A stretch of DNA of 64,000 nt. Origin: Flavobacteriaceae bacterium. Lineage in GTDB: Bacteria > Bacteroidota > Bacteroidia > Flavobacteriales > Flavobacteriaceae. Where the stretch lies: the NCBI GenBank assembly GCA_029238215.1, contig JAQWGN010000007.1, positions 1 to 64,000 of the forward strand, in the 5' to 3' direction. The notes below the pieces were generated by a model. The model saw only the letters and a program-made list of their open reading frames with translations. It did not search any database and was not told where the DNA came from. This document shows positions 1-6,525 of this stretch, piece by piece (position 1 is the stretch's first letter; each line of letters begins with the position of its first letter). The position numbers were made by a program, and so were the translations under genes.

Positions 1-118
1 AATTTATCTTAGCACCACTAAACATACGGTGACGTAAACTATTAAGCTTAAAGTCGACGTAATACATACCGTCGTATCGGCGACAGACTTTCGGATAGGA
101 GAGACTAGAATTTGGCAA
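1..118 (-). CDS. Tyrosine recombinase/integrase, N-terminal part, cut by the window edge
   Basis: The reverse strand reads 39 codons from a TTG at 118-116, directly after an in-frame TAG, and runs off the left edge. The translation contains SYPKV, then YYVDFKLNSLRHRMFSGAKIN in sequence, which aligns without gaps to residues 12-43 of the integrase at 2960-4033 (KYPKI, VYVVF, YRLFNGSKIN). The AT-rich stretch between this start and the tRNA-like gene (about 133-185) also resembles the stretch between the other integrase start and its att copy (4034-4080). I infer a second, related mobile element whose integrase-proximal end abuts the tRNA-Asn site. No ATG is available at the start; an internal ATG would remove about 16 residues. 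The catalytic domain lies outside the window, so function is inferred only from similarity to the neighbour. Confidence 0.6.
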   Translation of the reverse strand, partial: MPNSSLSYPKVCRRYDGMYYVDFKLNSLRHRMFSGAKIN

Positions 119-190
119 CTATATGGCAATTAACTTAAACATCTATTTTTAGGCTTAAGCTAAGTGTCTATTAATCAGTGTATAGCACAT

Positions 191-257
191 TCCTCCTTAG
201 CGATGAAGCATCTGACTGTTAATCAGAGGGTCCTTGGTTCGAGCCCAAGAGGAGGAG
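191..257 (+). tRNA. tRNA-Asn(GTT)-like gene with a shortened D-arm; left attachment site
   Basis: A perfect 7-bp acceptor stem (TCCTCCT with AGGAGGA), a 5-bp anticodon stem with loop CTGTTAA (anticodon GTT at 218-220) and a 5-bp T stem with loop TTCGAGC are present. The D region (198-210) is only 13 nt and allows about two base pairs, against the usual 18-20 nt. CCA is not encoded. The anticodon/variable part (212-233) recurs exactly at 4089-4110, so this is an att site. The 5' half also resembles the integrase-proximal element end, so this may be a chimeric or decayed tRNA rather than a working one. Confidence 0.5.
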
Positions 258-286
258 CAAGCGTAACCGCTACACTACACATTCTT

Positions 287-318
287 AAAGCCCACCATAA
301 AAGGTGGGTTTTTTCTTT
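287..318 (+). terminator. Rho-independent terminator after the tRNA-Asn-like gene
   Basis: Stem CCCACC (291-296) with GGTGGG (303-308), a 6-nt loop, then TTTTTTCTTT. The same hairpin with its leading sequence (GTAACCGCTACA, then CACATTCT) recurs at 6406-6466, which shows the unit moves with the att site. Confidence 0.85.
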
Positions 319-371
319 ACAGGCACTTGACACTAAAATCACTCAAAGAACTACTCAAAAGTAATCAAAAC

Positions 372-392
372 TGACAGACATTTGACAGACAT
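372..392. repeat. Left integrase-arm-like repeats (TGACAGACAT x2)
   Basis: Two exact TGACAGACAT copies at 372-381 and 383-392, with an 11-bp period. A matching pair (TGACACACTT, TGACAGACAT) lies at 4013-4033, beside the other end of the element. Position and phasing fit arm-type binding sites of a tyrosine recombinase; this is inference. Confidence 0.5.
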
Positions 393-419
393 TGTGCTTA
401 TAGCTTTGAAATAGATTGA

Positions 420-1760
420 TTATTCAAGTTTTTCCCTTTCTATAAACTCTCTCATTAACCTTTCGTTCTTTACTTGTAATAGGTCTTCATCTTTTATAGA
501 CACTATACTGACCTTGAATAACTTGTCTAAATTTTCACTGATTAGTATTGGGAATACCTCTTTCGTTCTTTTTATAAGAAGCTCTTTTATTGCATTTGTA
601 TCTTGCTCCATACACAAAATACTATCGTGTATAATAAGAGAAAATATCTCTTTTGGAAGTTTTTTATAGACTTCAACGAATATATCTGCTTCAAGCTTTT
701 GACCTATATGACTTACTGTTTTATAATTGCCTTTTTTTGTTTTATTAATCCAATTTATAAAGTTTGGGAAGAGTGTTTTAAGTGCTTTATTACGATTTGA
801 GCTTATAAACTCTTCATACAAGCCTTGTAGCACTTCTTTCTTTAATTTTCCATATTTCATTGATTTGAAGTAGGTAGTATTTTGTTGGATATGGCTGTAT
901 ATTTTTCCATTAAGTATTAGACTTCTTATTAGTGATGCTTCCTCACTTTCATTGGCTACTTTAAGCCACTCCAACATTATTAGTGTGGGTTGAGCTGCAC
1001 TCATATCCACCTCCCATAGATATTGCCCACCAAAAGCTCTCATAGACCTCCTTATAAGTCTTGGAATAGATGACACTGTATGATATATCCTTCCTGATTT
1101 AGCCACTATTGGTTTTTGATAGACTTTACTATCAATCAACTGCCTTATTTCTTCAACTTTATTAAGTGCTGTAAACTCATCATAAAAGGAAGTGTATCGA
1201 TTGTATTGGTGCCATCTTTCTTTGAGCTTTTCATCAGGGTCTATTTCATTATTCATTTCCTCTTCTGTAAGGCTTGATAATTCGCTTTTGTAGTAGTCCT
1301 CCTCCTCAACTATAATAAGCTTTACAGTGTTCTCTAAAATGCGTTTAAACAAAGGGTTTCTTATCGTTTCTTGGTATTCTTTGTCGTTAATATCTGATAA
1401 CCTTTTGGCAAATGATTTACTTTGAACCTCTACCTGCACCTTGTCCATCTTTATTGCTTTTTCTGTAAATGCAAAAGACTTTGAAAACTTACCTTTTGAG
1501 TATTTGTCATTCCTTGTAATTATTCCATTGCTTATTAGCGTTTCTATTATAGGTCTGTAATCACGTGTTCCAAGGAATTTTTTTAACTCTTCACTCGATA
1601 TATTAGCAAAGTAATTATCAGGCTTGTCCTTCTGTTTATCATTTAATGTTGTTCTCTTTAAAAGACAGGTAATAAACCAATTACATTTATCATATAACTC
1701 TGCTTTATGTACTGACACATTGAGTATTTCTTTTAACCCATTAAGCGAGTATAGTTCCAT
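420..1760 (-). CDS. Family-A DNA polymerase-like replication protein with N-terminal winged-helix-like region
   Basis: This is a 446-residue protein. Its C-terminal half carries the landmarks of a family-A polymerase palm: GRIYHTVSSIPRLIRRSMR (223-241), motif A-like EVDMSAAQPTLI with Asp252, a helix with Lys307/Lys308 and Tyr315 resembling motif B, KLEADIFVEVY (355-365) like the conserved QG-AADI helix of Pol I, and motif C IIHDSILC with His378-Asp379. The N-terminal 110 residues (ISSEELKKFLGTRDYRPI, ISNGII) resemble a winged-helix initiator. No 5' nuclease or 3'-5' exonuclease domain is present, and the protein is half the length of Pol I. It lies just inside the left end of the element, divergent from the 1891 gene. 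I infer a role in replicating the excised element. The exact family is unknown to me; a primase or terminal transferase activity is an alternative. Confidence 0.6.
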   Translation of the reverse strand: MELYSLNGLKEILNVSVHKAELYDKCNWFITCLLKRTTLNDKQKDKPDNYFANISSEELKKFLGTRDYRPIIETLISNGIITRNDKYSKGKFSKSFAFTEKAIKMDKVQVEVQSKSFAKRLSDINDKEYQETIRNPLFKRILENTVKLIIVEEEDYYKSELSSLTEEEMNNEIDPDEKLKERWHQYNRYTSFYDEFTALNKVEEIRQLIDSKVYQKPIVAKSGRIYHTVSSIPRLIRRSMRAFGGQYLWEVDMSAAQPTLIMLEWLKVANESEEASLIRSLILNGKIYSHIQQNTTYFKSMKYGKLKKEVLQGLYEEFISSNRNKALKTLFPNFINWINKTKKGNYKTVSHIGQKLEADIFVEVYKKLPKEIFSLIIHDSILCMEQDTNAIKELLIKRTKEVFPILISENLDKLFKVSIVSIKDEDLLQVKNERLMREFIEREKLE

Positions 1761-1779
1761 TTGTCAATAACTTTTTAAA

Positions 1780-1890
1780 TATATTTTTTCTTTTGGGAAC
1801 ACATATGATATATATGGTTACTTATTTATAAATGATATGTAGTTAATCGTTATATATAGGTAAAGTTAAATAACATAAATTAACAGTAGT
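1780..1890. other. AT-rich divergent intergenic region, possible replication origin or promoters
   Basis: This very AT-rich spacer separates the divergent polymerase-like and terminase-like genes. It holds two related stretches beginning ATGATAT (1805-1811 and 1832-1838), each followed by a G-rich TGGTTA/TAGTTA end. They could be iterons, operators or promoter parts. No clear consensus promoter was found, so the call rests on position and composition. Confidence 0.25.
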
Positions 1891-2244
1891 ATGTTTCAAG
1901 TAGGTAACCAATATGGTAAGATGTCTAAACGTGGTAAAGCGTTAGATAAAGAAATGAGAGAGAGAATAAAGCAGTTAGCAAACGGATTGATAGATAGTAT
2001 TGATATAGATACGCTAACGAGTAATCAACGTATAAATATGCTTAAAGCAGTCCTACCTTATTTATTACCAAAGGAATTAAGTATCAACGGAGAGATGGTC
2101 AACGAGCAGGAGCAAGAGATAAAGCCACCTGCGGTAATTGTGTTTGGAGACACCAAAGAATACCAAGCCTACAACGCTATGACAGAAGAAGAGCAGGATA
2201 AAATGGTAGAGGAAGCACCTCCACTATTTAATAGTAAATCCTAA
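1891..2244 (+). CDS. Small phage-type protein, terminase-small-subunit-like (tentative)
   Basis: This 117-residue, charged, probably helical protein starts FQVGNQYGKMSKRGKALDKE, then RERIKQLANGLIDSIDIDTL, then TSNQRINMLKAVLPYLLPKE. A GNxxGK opening, a basic helix and an ERLxxLxxLLPYxLPK-type helix are typical of small proteins next to Bacteroidota prophage terminases. The acidic C-terminus (EEEQDKMVEEAPPLF) may be a partner-binding tail. It stands alone, without a large terminase, as in phage satellites that redirect a helper packaging machine. It overlaps the convergent secreted-protein gene by 4 bp. I am not certain of the family; a small DNA-binding regulator is the alternative. Confidence 0.45.
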   Translation: MFQVGNQYGKMSKRGKALDKEMRERIKQLANGLIDSIDIDTLTSNQRINMLKAVLPYLLPKELSINGEMVNEQEQEIKPPAVIVFGDTKEYQAYNAMTEEEQDKMVEEAPPLFNSKS

Positions 2245-2927
2245 TTCTTTACAACCTTATAACTCACTTCTTCATTCTCTACTTTATCAAGTGCTTTAAC
2301 TATGTAAGTAGCAGACGAAAGATGCGACATATCAATCGTGTTTCCTGTAAGTGCCATTACTTTATTCCCTGCCATATCGTATACCTCTATGTCGTACACT
2401 TTATCGCTGTTTAGTGCTAATAAAGATGATGTGGGGTTGGGGTATAATGTTGGTCTGAATAAATTGATATCAGATGGGCTTTCATTATATGCTAATGAAT
2501 TCTGAAATTTAGTTGTTTCGTATTTAAAGACACGAACAATACAATCATCACAGCTTTCAGTTGTAATTATTCCTTGATCACCATCTTCAAAATAAAACTT
2601 GTTGCCCCCACCAAGTAAATTAACATAAGGGTTGAAATGATTAAATTCATTAGAGTTAACTAAATTAGTATCCGTTGAAGTAGCAAACTCAAACCCATAT
2701 TCTTCTAAACCACTTAATTGAAGTACCAAATATGAATTATCTAAAAAAAAGTACCAATATTCGTTATCAGGAATTGTTATGTGTTGATCTTCAGAATAAT
2801 GTTCAAACGTCTTTATCCATTCATCCCCAATAAAGTTCAAACCATTTATGTTTATATCATAAATATCCGTTTCTTGAGAGTTTACAATCATTGGGGCAAT
2901 TAATAATAAGAGTAATAGTTTCTTCAT
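2241..2927 (-). CDS. Secreted protein of unknown function with T9SS sorting domain (element cargo)
   Basis: This is a 228-residue protein. A Sec signal peptide (MKKLLLLLLIAPMIVNSQ) is followed by about 135 residues I do not recognise, with a CDDC pair (CDDCIVRVFKYETT). A type A T9SS sorting tail begins at LYPNPTSSLLAL and continues with IEVYDMAGNKVMAL and SSATYIVKA. The protein should be exported to the periplasm, moved through the T9SS and anchored on or released from the surface. It is encoded inside the integrative element between the terminase-like gene and the integrase, so it is cargo that relies on the host secretion system. A surface trait such as phage-receptor masking or adhesion is possible, but nothing in the sequence decides this. 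Confidence 0.7.
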   Translation of the reverse strand: MKKLLLLLLIAPMIVNSQETDIYDININGLNFIGDEWIKTFEHYSEDQHITIPDNEYWYFFLDNSYLVLQLSGLEEYGFEFATSTDTNLVNSNEFNHFNPYVNLLGGGNKFYFEDGDQGIITTESCDDCIVRVFKYETTKFQNSLAYNESPSDINLFRPTLYPNPTSSLLALNSDKVYDIEVYDMAGNKVMALTGNTIDMSHLSSATYIVKALDKVENEEVSYKVVKN

Positions 2928-2959
2928 CGTATTGTTTTTAATGGTACTAATTTAAGGAA

Positions 2960-4033
2960 TTAAACCATAGGCATATCTTCTTCTTTTAGTTCTGCTACTT
3001 CTAATCCTCTTAAATAGGTTAGAGACACGTTTAAACTTGAATGCCCCATTGCTCTTTGCAGCTTGTGTATTGAGCCTGTACGTTTAAAGATTTCTATCGC
3101 TCCTGTATGTCTAAATGAGTAGAGTGTTTGGTCCTGTTCGATAAATTTAGAAACTCTCTTAAATCGCCCCCAAAGGGTGTTAAAATAGCTCTTGTTTAAA
3201 GGCTTTTCTATCCCTGTAAAAATGTTGTGGAGGTCGTGTCCTTTTTGGAGTTCGTTTCGAATATAAATAGGCACAGGTACTATTCTATTCTTTCCTGACT
3301 TGTTCCGACTTCCTGATAAGTGAATGTAGCTTAAATCATTACTAAAATCATTCCACCTTAAACCCCTTACCTCTCTATGCGGTCTTAAAAGACATCCATA
3401 CGTCAAAAGACAGCATAAAAAGAGGTTGTGATTATATGACTTTACTTCATCAAGTATAGCACCAATGTCCTTGTATGGTTTATGAAGTTTTGCTTTTGTT
3501 TTCTTGGCTTTCAAACCCTCCATTGGATTACCGCTCATTCCTATGGCACGAGCTTCATTTATAAGCACATTTAAATGCCTTTTAAGGGTGTTATAGGATA
3601 CACCTGAAACATATTGATTGAGATACGATTTAACATCGTTAGAAGTGATGTTTTCGTTGTGCAGGTGAGATACGAACCCATTAAAAACAAACCTTAACAT
3701 CTCTTTATATTTATCAGAGTAATTTCCACACTGTTTAGTATCTAATGACATACGTAAATATTCTACATCTGACTTGTTATATACTTTGGTGGGTTCTCCG
3801 ATTTCTAAACCACTTGACAGGAACTTAAACACCTCCGCAGCTAACAAACTTGCTATCTCGTAGCGTTTGCCAATCGGATAGGAGTTTGGATAGATGTTAG
3901 AGTTGATTTTACTGCCATTAAACAGCCTGTAACGCTGTCCATTTTGGTAAAATACGACATAGACACGCTGCTTTTTATCAGACTTAATTTTAGGGTACTT
4001 AACACTCATTTTTGACACACTTTTGACAGACAT
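2960..4033 (-). CDS. Site-specific tyrosine recombinase (integrase)
   Basis: This 357-residue protein has an N-terminal arm-binding region (1-75), a SAM-like core-binding domain (about 85-180) and a C-terminal catalytic domain. The catalytic set is Arg217 (LRPHREVRGLRW), Lys245 in the beta-turn (SRNKSGKNR), Arg308-His309 (YSFRHTGA), His331 (AMGHSSL) and Tyr340 (SLTYLRGL). The usual box-II His is Tyr305 here. It would integrate and excise the element at tRNA-Asn. The start lies 56 bp from the right att copy, and the first codons overlap arm-like repeats (4013-4033), so integrase binding could repress its own gene. Fragments of related C-termini recur at 6461-6492 and 6811-6870. Confidence 0.95.
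   Translation of the reverse strand: MSVKSVSKMSVKYPKIKSDKKQRVYVVFYQNGQRYRLFNGSKINSNIYPNSYPIGKRYEIASLLAAEVFKFLSSGLEIGEPTKVYNKSDVEYLRMSLDTKQCGNYSDKYKEMLRFVFNGFVSHLHNENITSNDVKSYLNQYVSGVSYNTLKRHLNVLINEARAIGMSGNPMEGLKAKKTKAKLHKPYKDIGAILDEVKSYNHNLFLCCLLTYGCLLRPHREVRGLRWNDFSNDLSYIHLSGSRNKSGKNRIVPVPIYIRNELQKGHDLHNIFTGIEKPLNKSYFNTLWGRFKRVSKFIEQDQTLYSFRHTGAIEIFKRTGSIHKLQRAMGHSSLNVSLTYLRGLEVAELKEEDMPMV
4013..4033. repeat. Right integrase-arm-like repeats overlapping the integrase start
   Basis: TGACACACTT (4013-4022) and TGACAGACAT (4024-4033) repeat with the same 11-bp period as the copies at 372-392. They cover the first codons of the integrase gene. Confidence 0.45.
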
Positions 4034-4088
4034 TTATTTTAAACATCTTTAAGTGTCTTATTGTCAAGTGTTTAGCGAAGTTGGGATA

Positions 4089-4134
4089 CTGACTGTTAAT
4101 CAGAGGGTCCAAGGTTCGAGTCCTTGAGGGGGAG
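4089..4134 (+). repeat. Right attachment site: 3' half of a tRNA-Asn gene
   Basis: The first 22 bases equal 212-233. Then follow a T arm (CAAGG, TTCGAGT, CCTTG) and an acceptor strand AGGGGGA, but no matching 5' half precedes it. This is the tRNA fragment expected at an integrated element's far end. The T stem and acceptor differ from the left copy. Confidence 0.75.
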
Positions 4135-4150
4135 CAACTTATAATGATAT

Positions 4151-4190
4151 AACCGTTATACTTTTATAGTGTAAAGGTTTTTTTATTTTT
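4151..4190 (+). terminator. Imperfect hairpin with long T tract after the right att site
   Basis: AACCGTTATACT pairs imperfectly with AGTGTAAAGGTT, followed by a T-rich run (TTTTTTATTTTT). It occupies the place where the other att copies also carry a terminator. Confidence 0.5.
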
Positions 4191-4212
4191 AAAAATGCAC
4201 TATATTGTTATC

Positions 4213-5091
4213 ATGCGTTTGATTTTTCTGATTTCAACATCATTAGGCTTAATCCTACTAAATGGATGTTCCAAAATAAATCAGGAAGAAAATGTTGATC
4301 AAGCCGCAGGAACCTTCTTAAGAAGGATTGAAGTTGAGGGGGAGACCCGAGAATACCTAATTCATATTCCTGATTCATACGACTCAACTAAATCTGTTCC
4401 CATTGTGTTGAATTTCCATGGTTTTGGGGGCAGTGTAAGTGAATTTATAAATGACGCTGATATGCGCTCATTGGCAGAATCAGACACATTTATTTTAATC
4501 TATCCTCAAGGTAGTAATTTAAATGGCTTTTCTCACTGGAATGCTTGTCCAATTGGTGGAGACAATAAAAGTGATGCTGATGATTTTGGTTTTGTTGAAT
4601 CCATGATAACTGAGATTTCATCTCAGTATAATGTAGATATGGAGAGAATTTATGCTGCAGGATACTCTAACGGTGGTATGATGGCATATGGCCTTGCGAA
4701 TTATAAAAGTGATTTAATTGCTGCAGTGGCATCCGTTTCTGGAGCAATGTTAGATTGTACAGGATCTACCAGTCATCCTATGCCGGTAGTACATCTTCAT
4801 GGAACCTCTGATGGTGTTCTTCCATATAATGGGAGTAGTGATTGGAGCTCGGTACAAAGCACGTTAGACTATTGGATTAATTTCAATAATACAGTTTTAA
4901 CCCCAACCGTAACAAGTGACAGCAATATTGAACATTATGTTTATGATTTAGGAGATAGCTTAGTTTCTGTTGAGCATTACAAATATATTGGAGGAGACCA
5001 TGTTTGGTTTAGCGCAACTTTTCAAGGTCAAAACACATCTGAATTGGTTTGGAATTTTGTGTCACGATATGACATAAATGGATTGAGATAA
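4213..5091 (+). CDS. Lipoprotein alpha/beta-hydrolase esterase, LpqC / polyhydroxybutyrate-depolymerase-like
   Basis: A lipoprotein signal (MRLIFLISTSLGLILLNGC) gives this start; an upstream ATG at 4195 would add six residues before it. The fold is alpha/beta-hydrolase: oxyanion region LNFHGFGG, nucleophile elbow GYSNGG (Ser152), acid HGTSDG (Asp200) and His263 in GGDHVW. WNACPIGGDNKSDADDFGF is typical of the LpqC/feruloyl-esterase branch, which cleaves ester groups from polymers or plant and algal glycans. The protein should be membrane-anchored on the periplasmic or surface side. It lies directly behind the right att site and terminator and is probably accessory cargo of the hot spot. The true substrate cannot be read from the sequence. 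Confidence 0.8.
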   Translation: MRLIFLISTSLGLILLNGCSKINQEENVDQAAGTFLRRIEVEGETREYLIHIPDSYDSTKSVPIVLNFHGFGGSVSEFINDADMRSLAESDTFILIYPQGSNLNGFSHWNACPIGGDNKSDADDFGFVESMITEISSQYNVDMERIYAAGYSNGGMMAYGLANYKSDLIAAVASVSGAMLDCTGSTSHPMPVVHLHGTSDGVLPYNGSSDWSSVQSTLDYWINFNNTVLTPTVTSDSNIEHYVYDLGDSLVSVEHYKYIGGDHVWFSATFQGQNTSELVWNFVSRYDINGLR

Positions 5092-5307
5092 AGAATAAAA
5101 GTGCATAACAATGTATATAAAACCATAGCTCTTTCCCCGCTACGCTTCGTATACAAAACCGTTAACCACAAATTAGTAACCAAGGAATCATCAATCCACT
5201 TCCTTCACAATTAAAGGAAGTTTGCATTCGTTACTTAAGTGTTTTTGAGGAAGGAGAATTGGATATCGTCCAAGGCGAGTGGATCGTCAAAAGAAGAAAT
5301 TGTGTTA
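5092..5307. other. Intergenic stretch with a start-less open frame, probable gene remnant
   Basis: No intact gene is seen. A plus-strand frame without a start codon reads LPSQLKEVCIRYLSVFEE, then GELDIVQGEWIVKRRNCVTT, and runs into the 23-bp repeat at 5308. The coding look of this frame suggests the tail of a disrupted gene, but I do not recognise it. Confidence 0.3.
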
Positions 5308-5330
5308 CAACTTTGAATAATAGGGGGAGC
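5308..5330 (+). repeat. 23-bp direct repeat, att-like (copy 1)
   Basis: A 23-bp sequence beginning CAACTTTGAATAATAGG and ending GGGAGC is repeated exactly at 6379-6401. Its AGGGGGAGC end equals the tRNA-Asn acceptor end at 4127-4135, and like the other att copies it is followed by a terminator. Confidence 0.65.
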
Positions 5331-5338
5331 CATTTTAG

Positions 5339-5372
5339 AAAAGCCATCGAAAATCGATGGCTTTTTCTTTTT
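5339..5372 (+). terminator. Strong Rho-independent terminator
   Basis: AAGCCATCGA pairs with TCGATGGCTT around a short A-rich loop, followed by TTTTCTTTTTC. It directly follows the att-like repeat at 5308-5330. Confidence 0.85.
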
Positions 5373-5425
5373 CTACACGGCTTTAATGCGGTTGCACCTT
5401 TCGAGATTGAAGTCTTTATTAATTG

Positions 5426-6313
5426 CTAATCAGTACAGTAACTAACATCAATTTCGCTGTATAAATTTGGGTCGTGGTTTGGGTCTTCGACCGTGTTAGC
5501 CATCATTGAAATTTTAAGAATTTCATCACTTGTAGAAAAACAAAGTTGGTGAAAGTTGTCGTTGTCATCTATATCTGCTATCGAAATAGGTACATGCGGT
5601 ATTAGAACTCCAGAACAGTCAGAATATCCAACATAGTACTGAAACAAGTCAGATTCGGTATCACCACTTATATACGGTGTAACGCCACCATTCCAAGCAA
5701 CTTGAATCGTTTGTGTTCCTGAATTACATTCATTCAGATTGCCATCAATTCTTTGGGCAAAGAATAAACTTGGTCCATCAGCAAGCGGAATAACATTCGT
5801 GGTAGTGATTCCGTTTAGGTTTATGATTGCTGAACAAACTGACTCTCCAGAAAAAGTATCAGTTGTAAATAAATCCCCTACAACTCTAACTTCAACAGGT
5901 GGATTGGTAACAGCGGTACCAAATTCACCTAGCAGAAGCACAGTTCGATTTTCTCCGTTTTCATTAGCTGGAGCCAAAGAAACACACATAGGGGTATGTA
6001 TATTTCCAAGGCTATCTAAAACTTCAAAATCAGTTTCCGATAAACTGGATGCATCTAATGGGAATTTAAAATTAACAGGCATACCATCTATCAGGCCTCC
6101 TTGTTGATTACACAATAGTAGACTTGGGAGTGCATTATCAAGTCCAAAAAAAGCCGACACAAGAGTATCTTGTATTTCTTCATCGATTTCAACCAGTATA
6201 CCTGCTGTGGTATATTCTCCTGTGCAATCATTTTTAACCTGTTCTTGAGGGGCTTCATTTTTGTTACACGAAAACAAGAGGATTATGATGGATAATCTTA
6301 AAACAGGTTTCAT
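5426..6313 (-). CDS. Lipoprotein of unknown function
   Basis: This 295-residue protein has a clear lipoprotein signal (MKPVLRLSIIILLFSC, lipid Cys at 16), followed by the acidic/polar NKNEAPQE that often precedes surface export in Bacteroidota. The rest is beta-rich with several cysteines (CTGEY, LLCNQQGG, CSAIINL, CNSGTQT, CSGVL, YCTD) that could form disulfides. I recognise no catalytic motif or family. The gene lies between the 23-bp repeats at 5308 and 6379 and is the only gene there, so it looks like single-gene cargo moved into the tRNA-Asn hot spot. A role in surface interaction is possible but unsupported. Confidence 0.65.
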   Translation of the reverse strand: MKPVLRLSIIILLFSCNKNEAPQEQVKNDCTGEYTTAGILVEIDEEIQDTLVSAFFGLDNALPSLLLCNQQGGLIDGMPVNFKFPLDASSLSETDFEVLDSLGNIHTPMCVSLAPANENGENRTVLLLGEFGTAVTNPPVEVRVVGDLFTTDTFSGESVCSAIINLNGITTTNVIPLADGPSLFFAQRIDGNLNECNSGTQTIQVAWNGGVTPYISGDTESDLFQYYVGYSDCSGVLIPHVPISIADIDDNDNFHQLCFSTSDEILKISMMANTVEDPNHDPNLYSEIDVSYCTD

Positions 6314-6378
6314 TTTAGTTGTTTAACTACTTAGACCCTAATTATCAAAAAAAGTTTAGAATATAATCATGGAAGCTG

Positions 6379-6401
6379 CAACTTTGAATAATAGGGGGAG
6401 C
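6379..6401 (+). repeat. 23-bp direct repeat, att-like (copy 2)
   Basis: Identical to 5308-5330. It is followed by GTAACCGCTACAGCACACATTCT, nearly the same as the sequence after the left tRNA-like gene (263-285), and then by the same terminator, so it is an element left end. Confidence 0.65.
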
Positions 6402-6433
6402 AGGTAGTAACCGCTACAGCACACATTCTAACT

Positions 6434-6466
6434 AAAGCCCACCTTAACAGGTGGGTTTTTTCTTTT
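6434..6466 (+). terminator. Rho-independent terminator, second copy of the one at 287-318
   Basis: CCCACC (6438-6443) pairs with GGTGGG (6450-6455), then TTTTTTCTTTT. Stem and flank match 287-318. Confidence 0.85.
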
Positions 6467-6492
6467 AGTGCTGCTACTTCTAATTCTCTTAA
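6461..6492 (-). pseudogene. Integrase C-terminal remnant 1
   Basis: Thirty-two bases match the 3' end of the integrase gene (2982-3013) with two mismatches. They read LRELEVAALKEK against LRGLEVAELKEE. The remnant runs straight into the terminator hairpin, so most of a former element has been deleted. Confidence 0.6.
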
Positions 6493-6525
6493 CTTTTTTT
6501 TAAATTTAACGATTAAATAAAAAAA

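Larger units (their letters stand above)
212..4110. mobile_element. Compact tRNA-Asn-targeted integrative element (about 3.9 kb)
   Basis: Identical 22-bp direct repeats (212-233 and 4089-4110), matching the tRNA-Asn anticodon stem-loop and variable region, bound the element. It carries four genes: a family-A polymerase-like protein, a small terminase-small-subunit-like protein, a T9SS-exported protein, and an integrase that starts 56 bp inside the right repeat. Integrase-arm-like repeats (TGACAGACAT, spaced 11 bp) sit near both ends. No relaxase, capsid or portal gene is present, so it is neither a conjugative element nor a full prophage. A phage satellite or a self-replicating integrative plasmid fits best. 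Boundaries are inferred from the repeats. Confidence 0.7.

Noticed and set aside
164-364. 66-aa plus-strand frame over the tRNA-Asn-like gene
   Set aside because: It runs through a tRNA structure and a terminator and shows no protein-like composition.
6434-6466. Riboswitch-like hairpin before the DUF4242 gene
   Set aside because: It is a plain terminator copied from the att-linked unit at 287-318; no conserved aptamer was seen.
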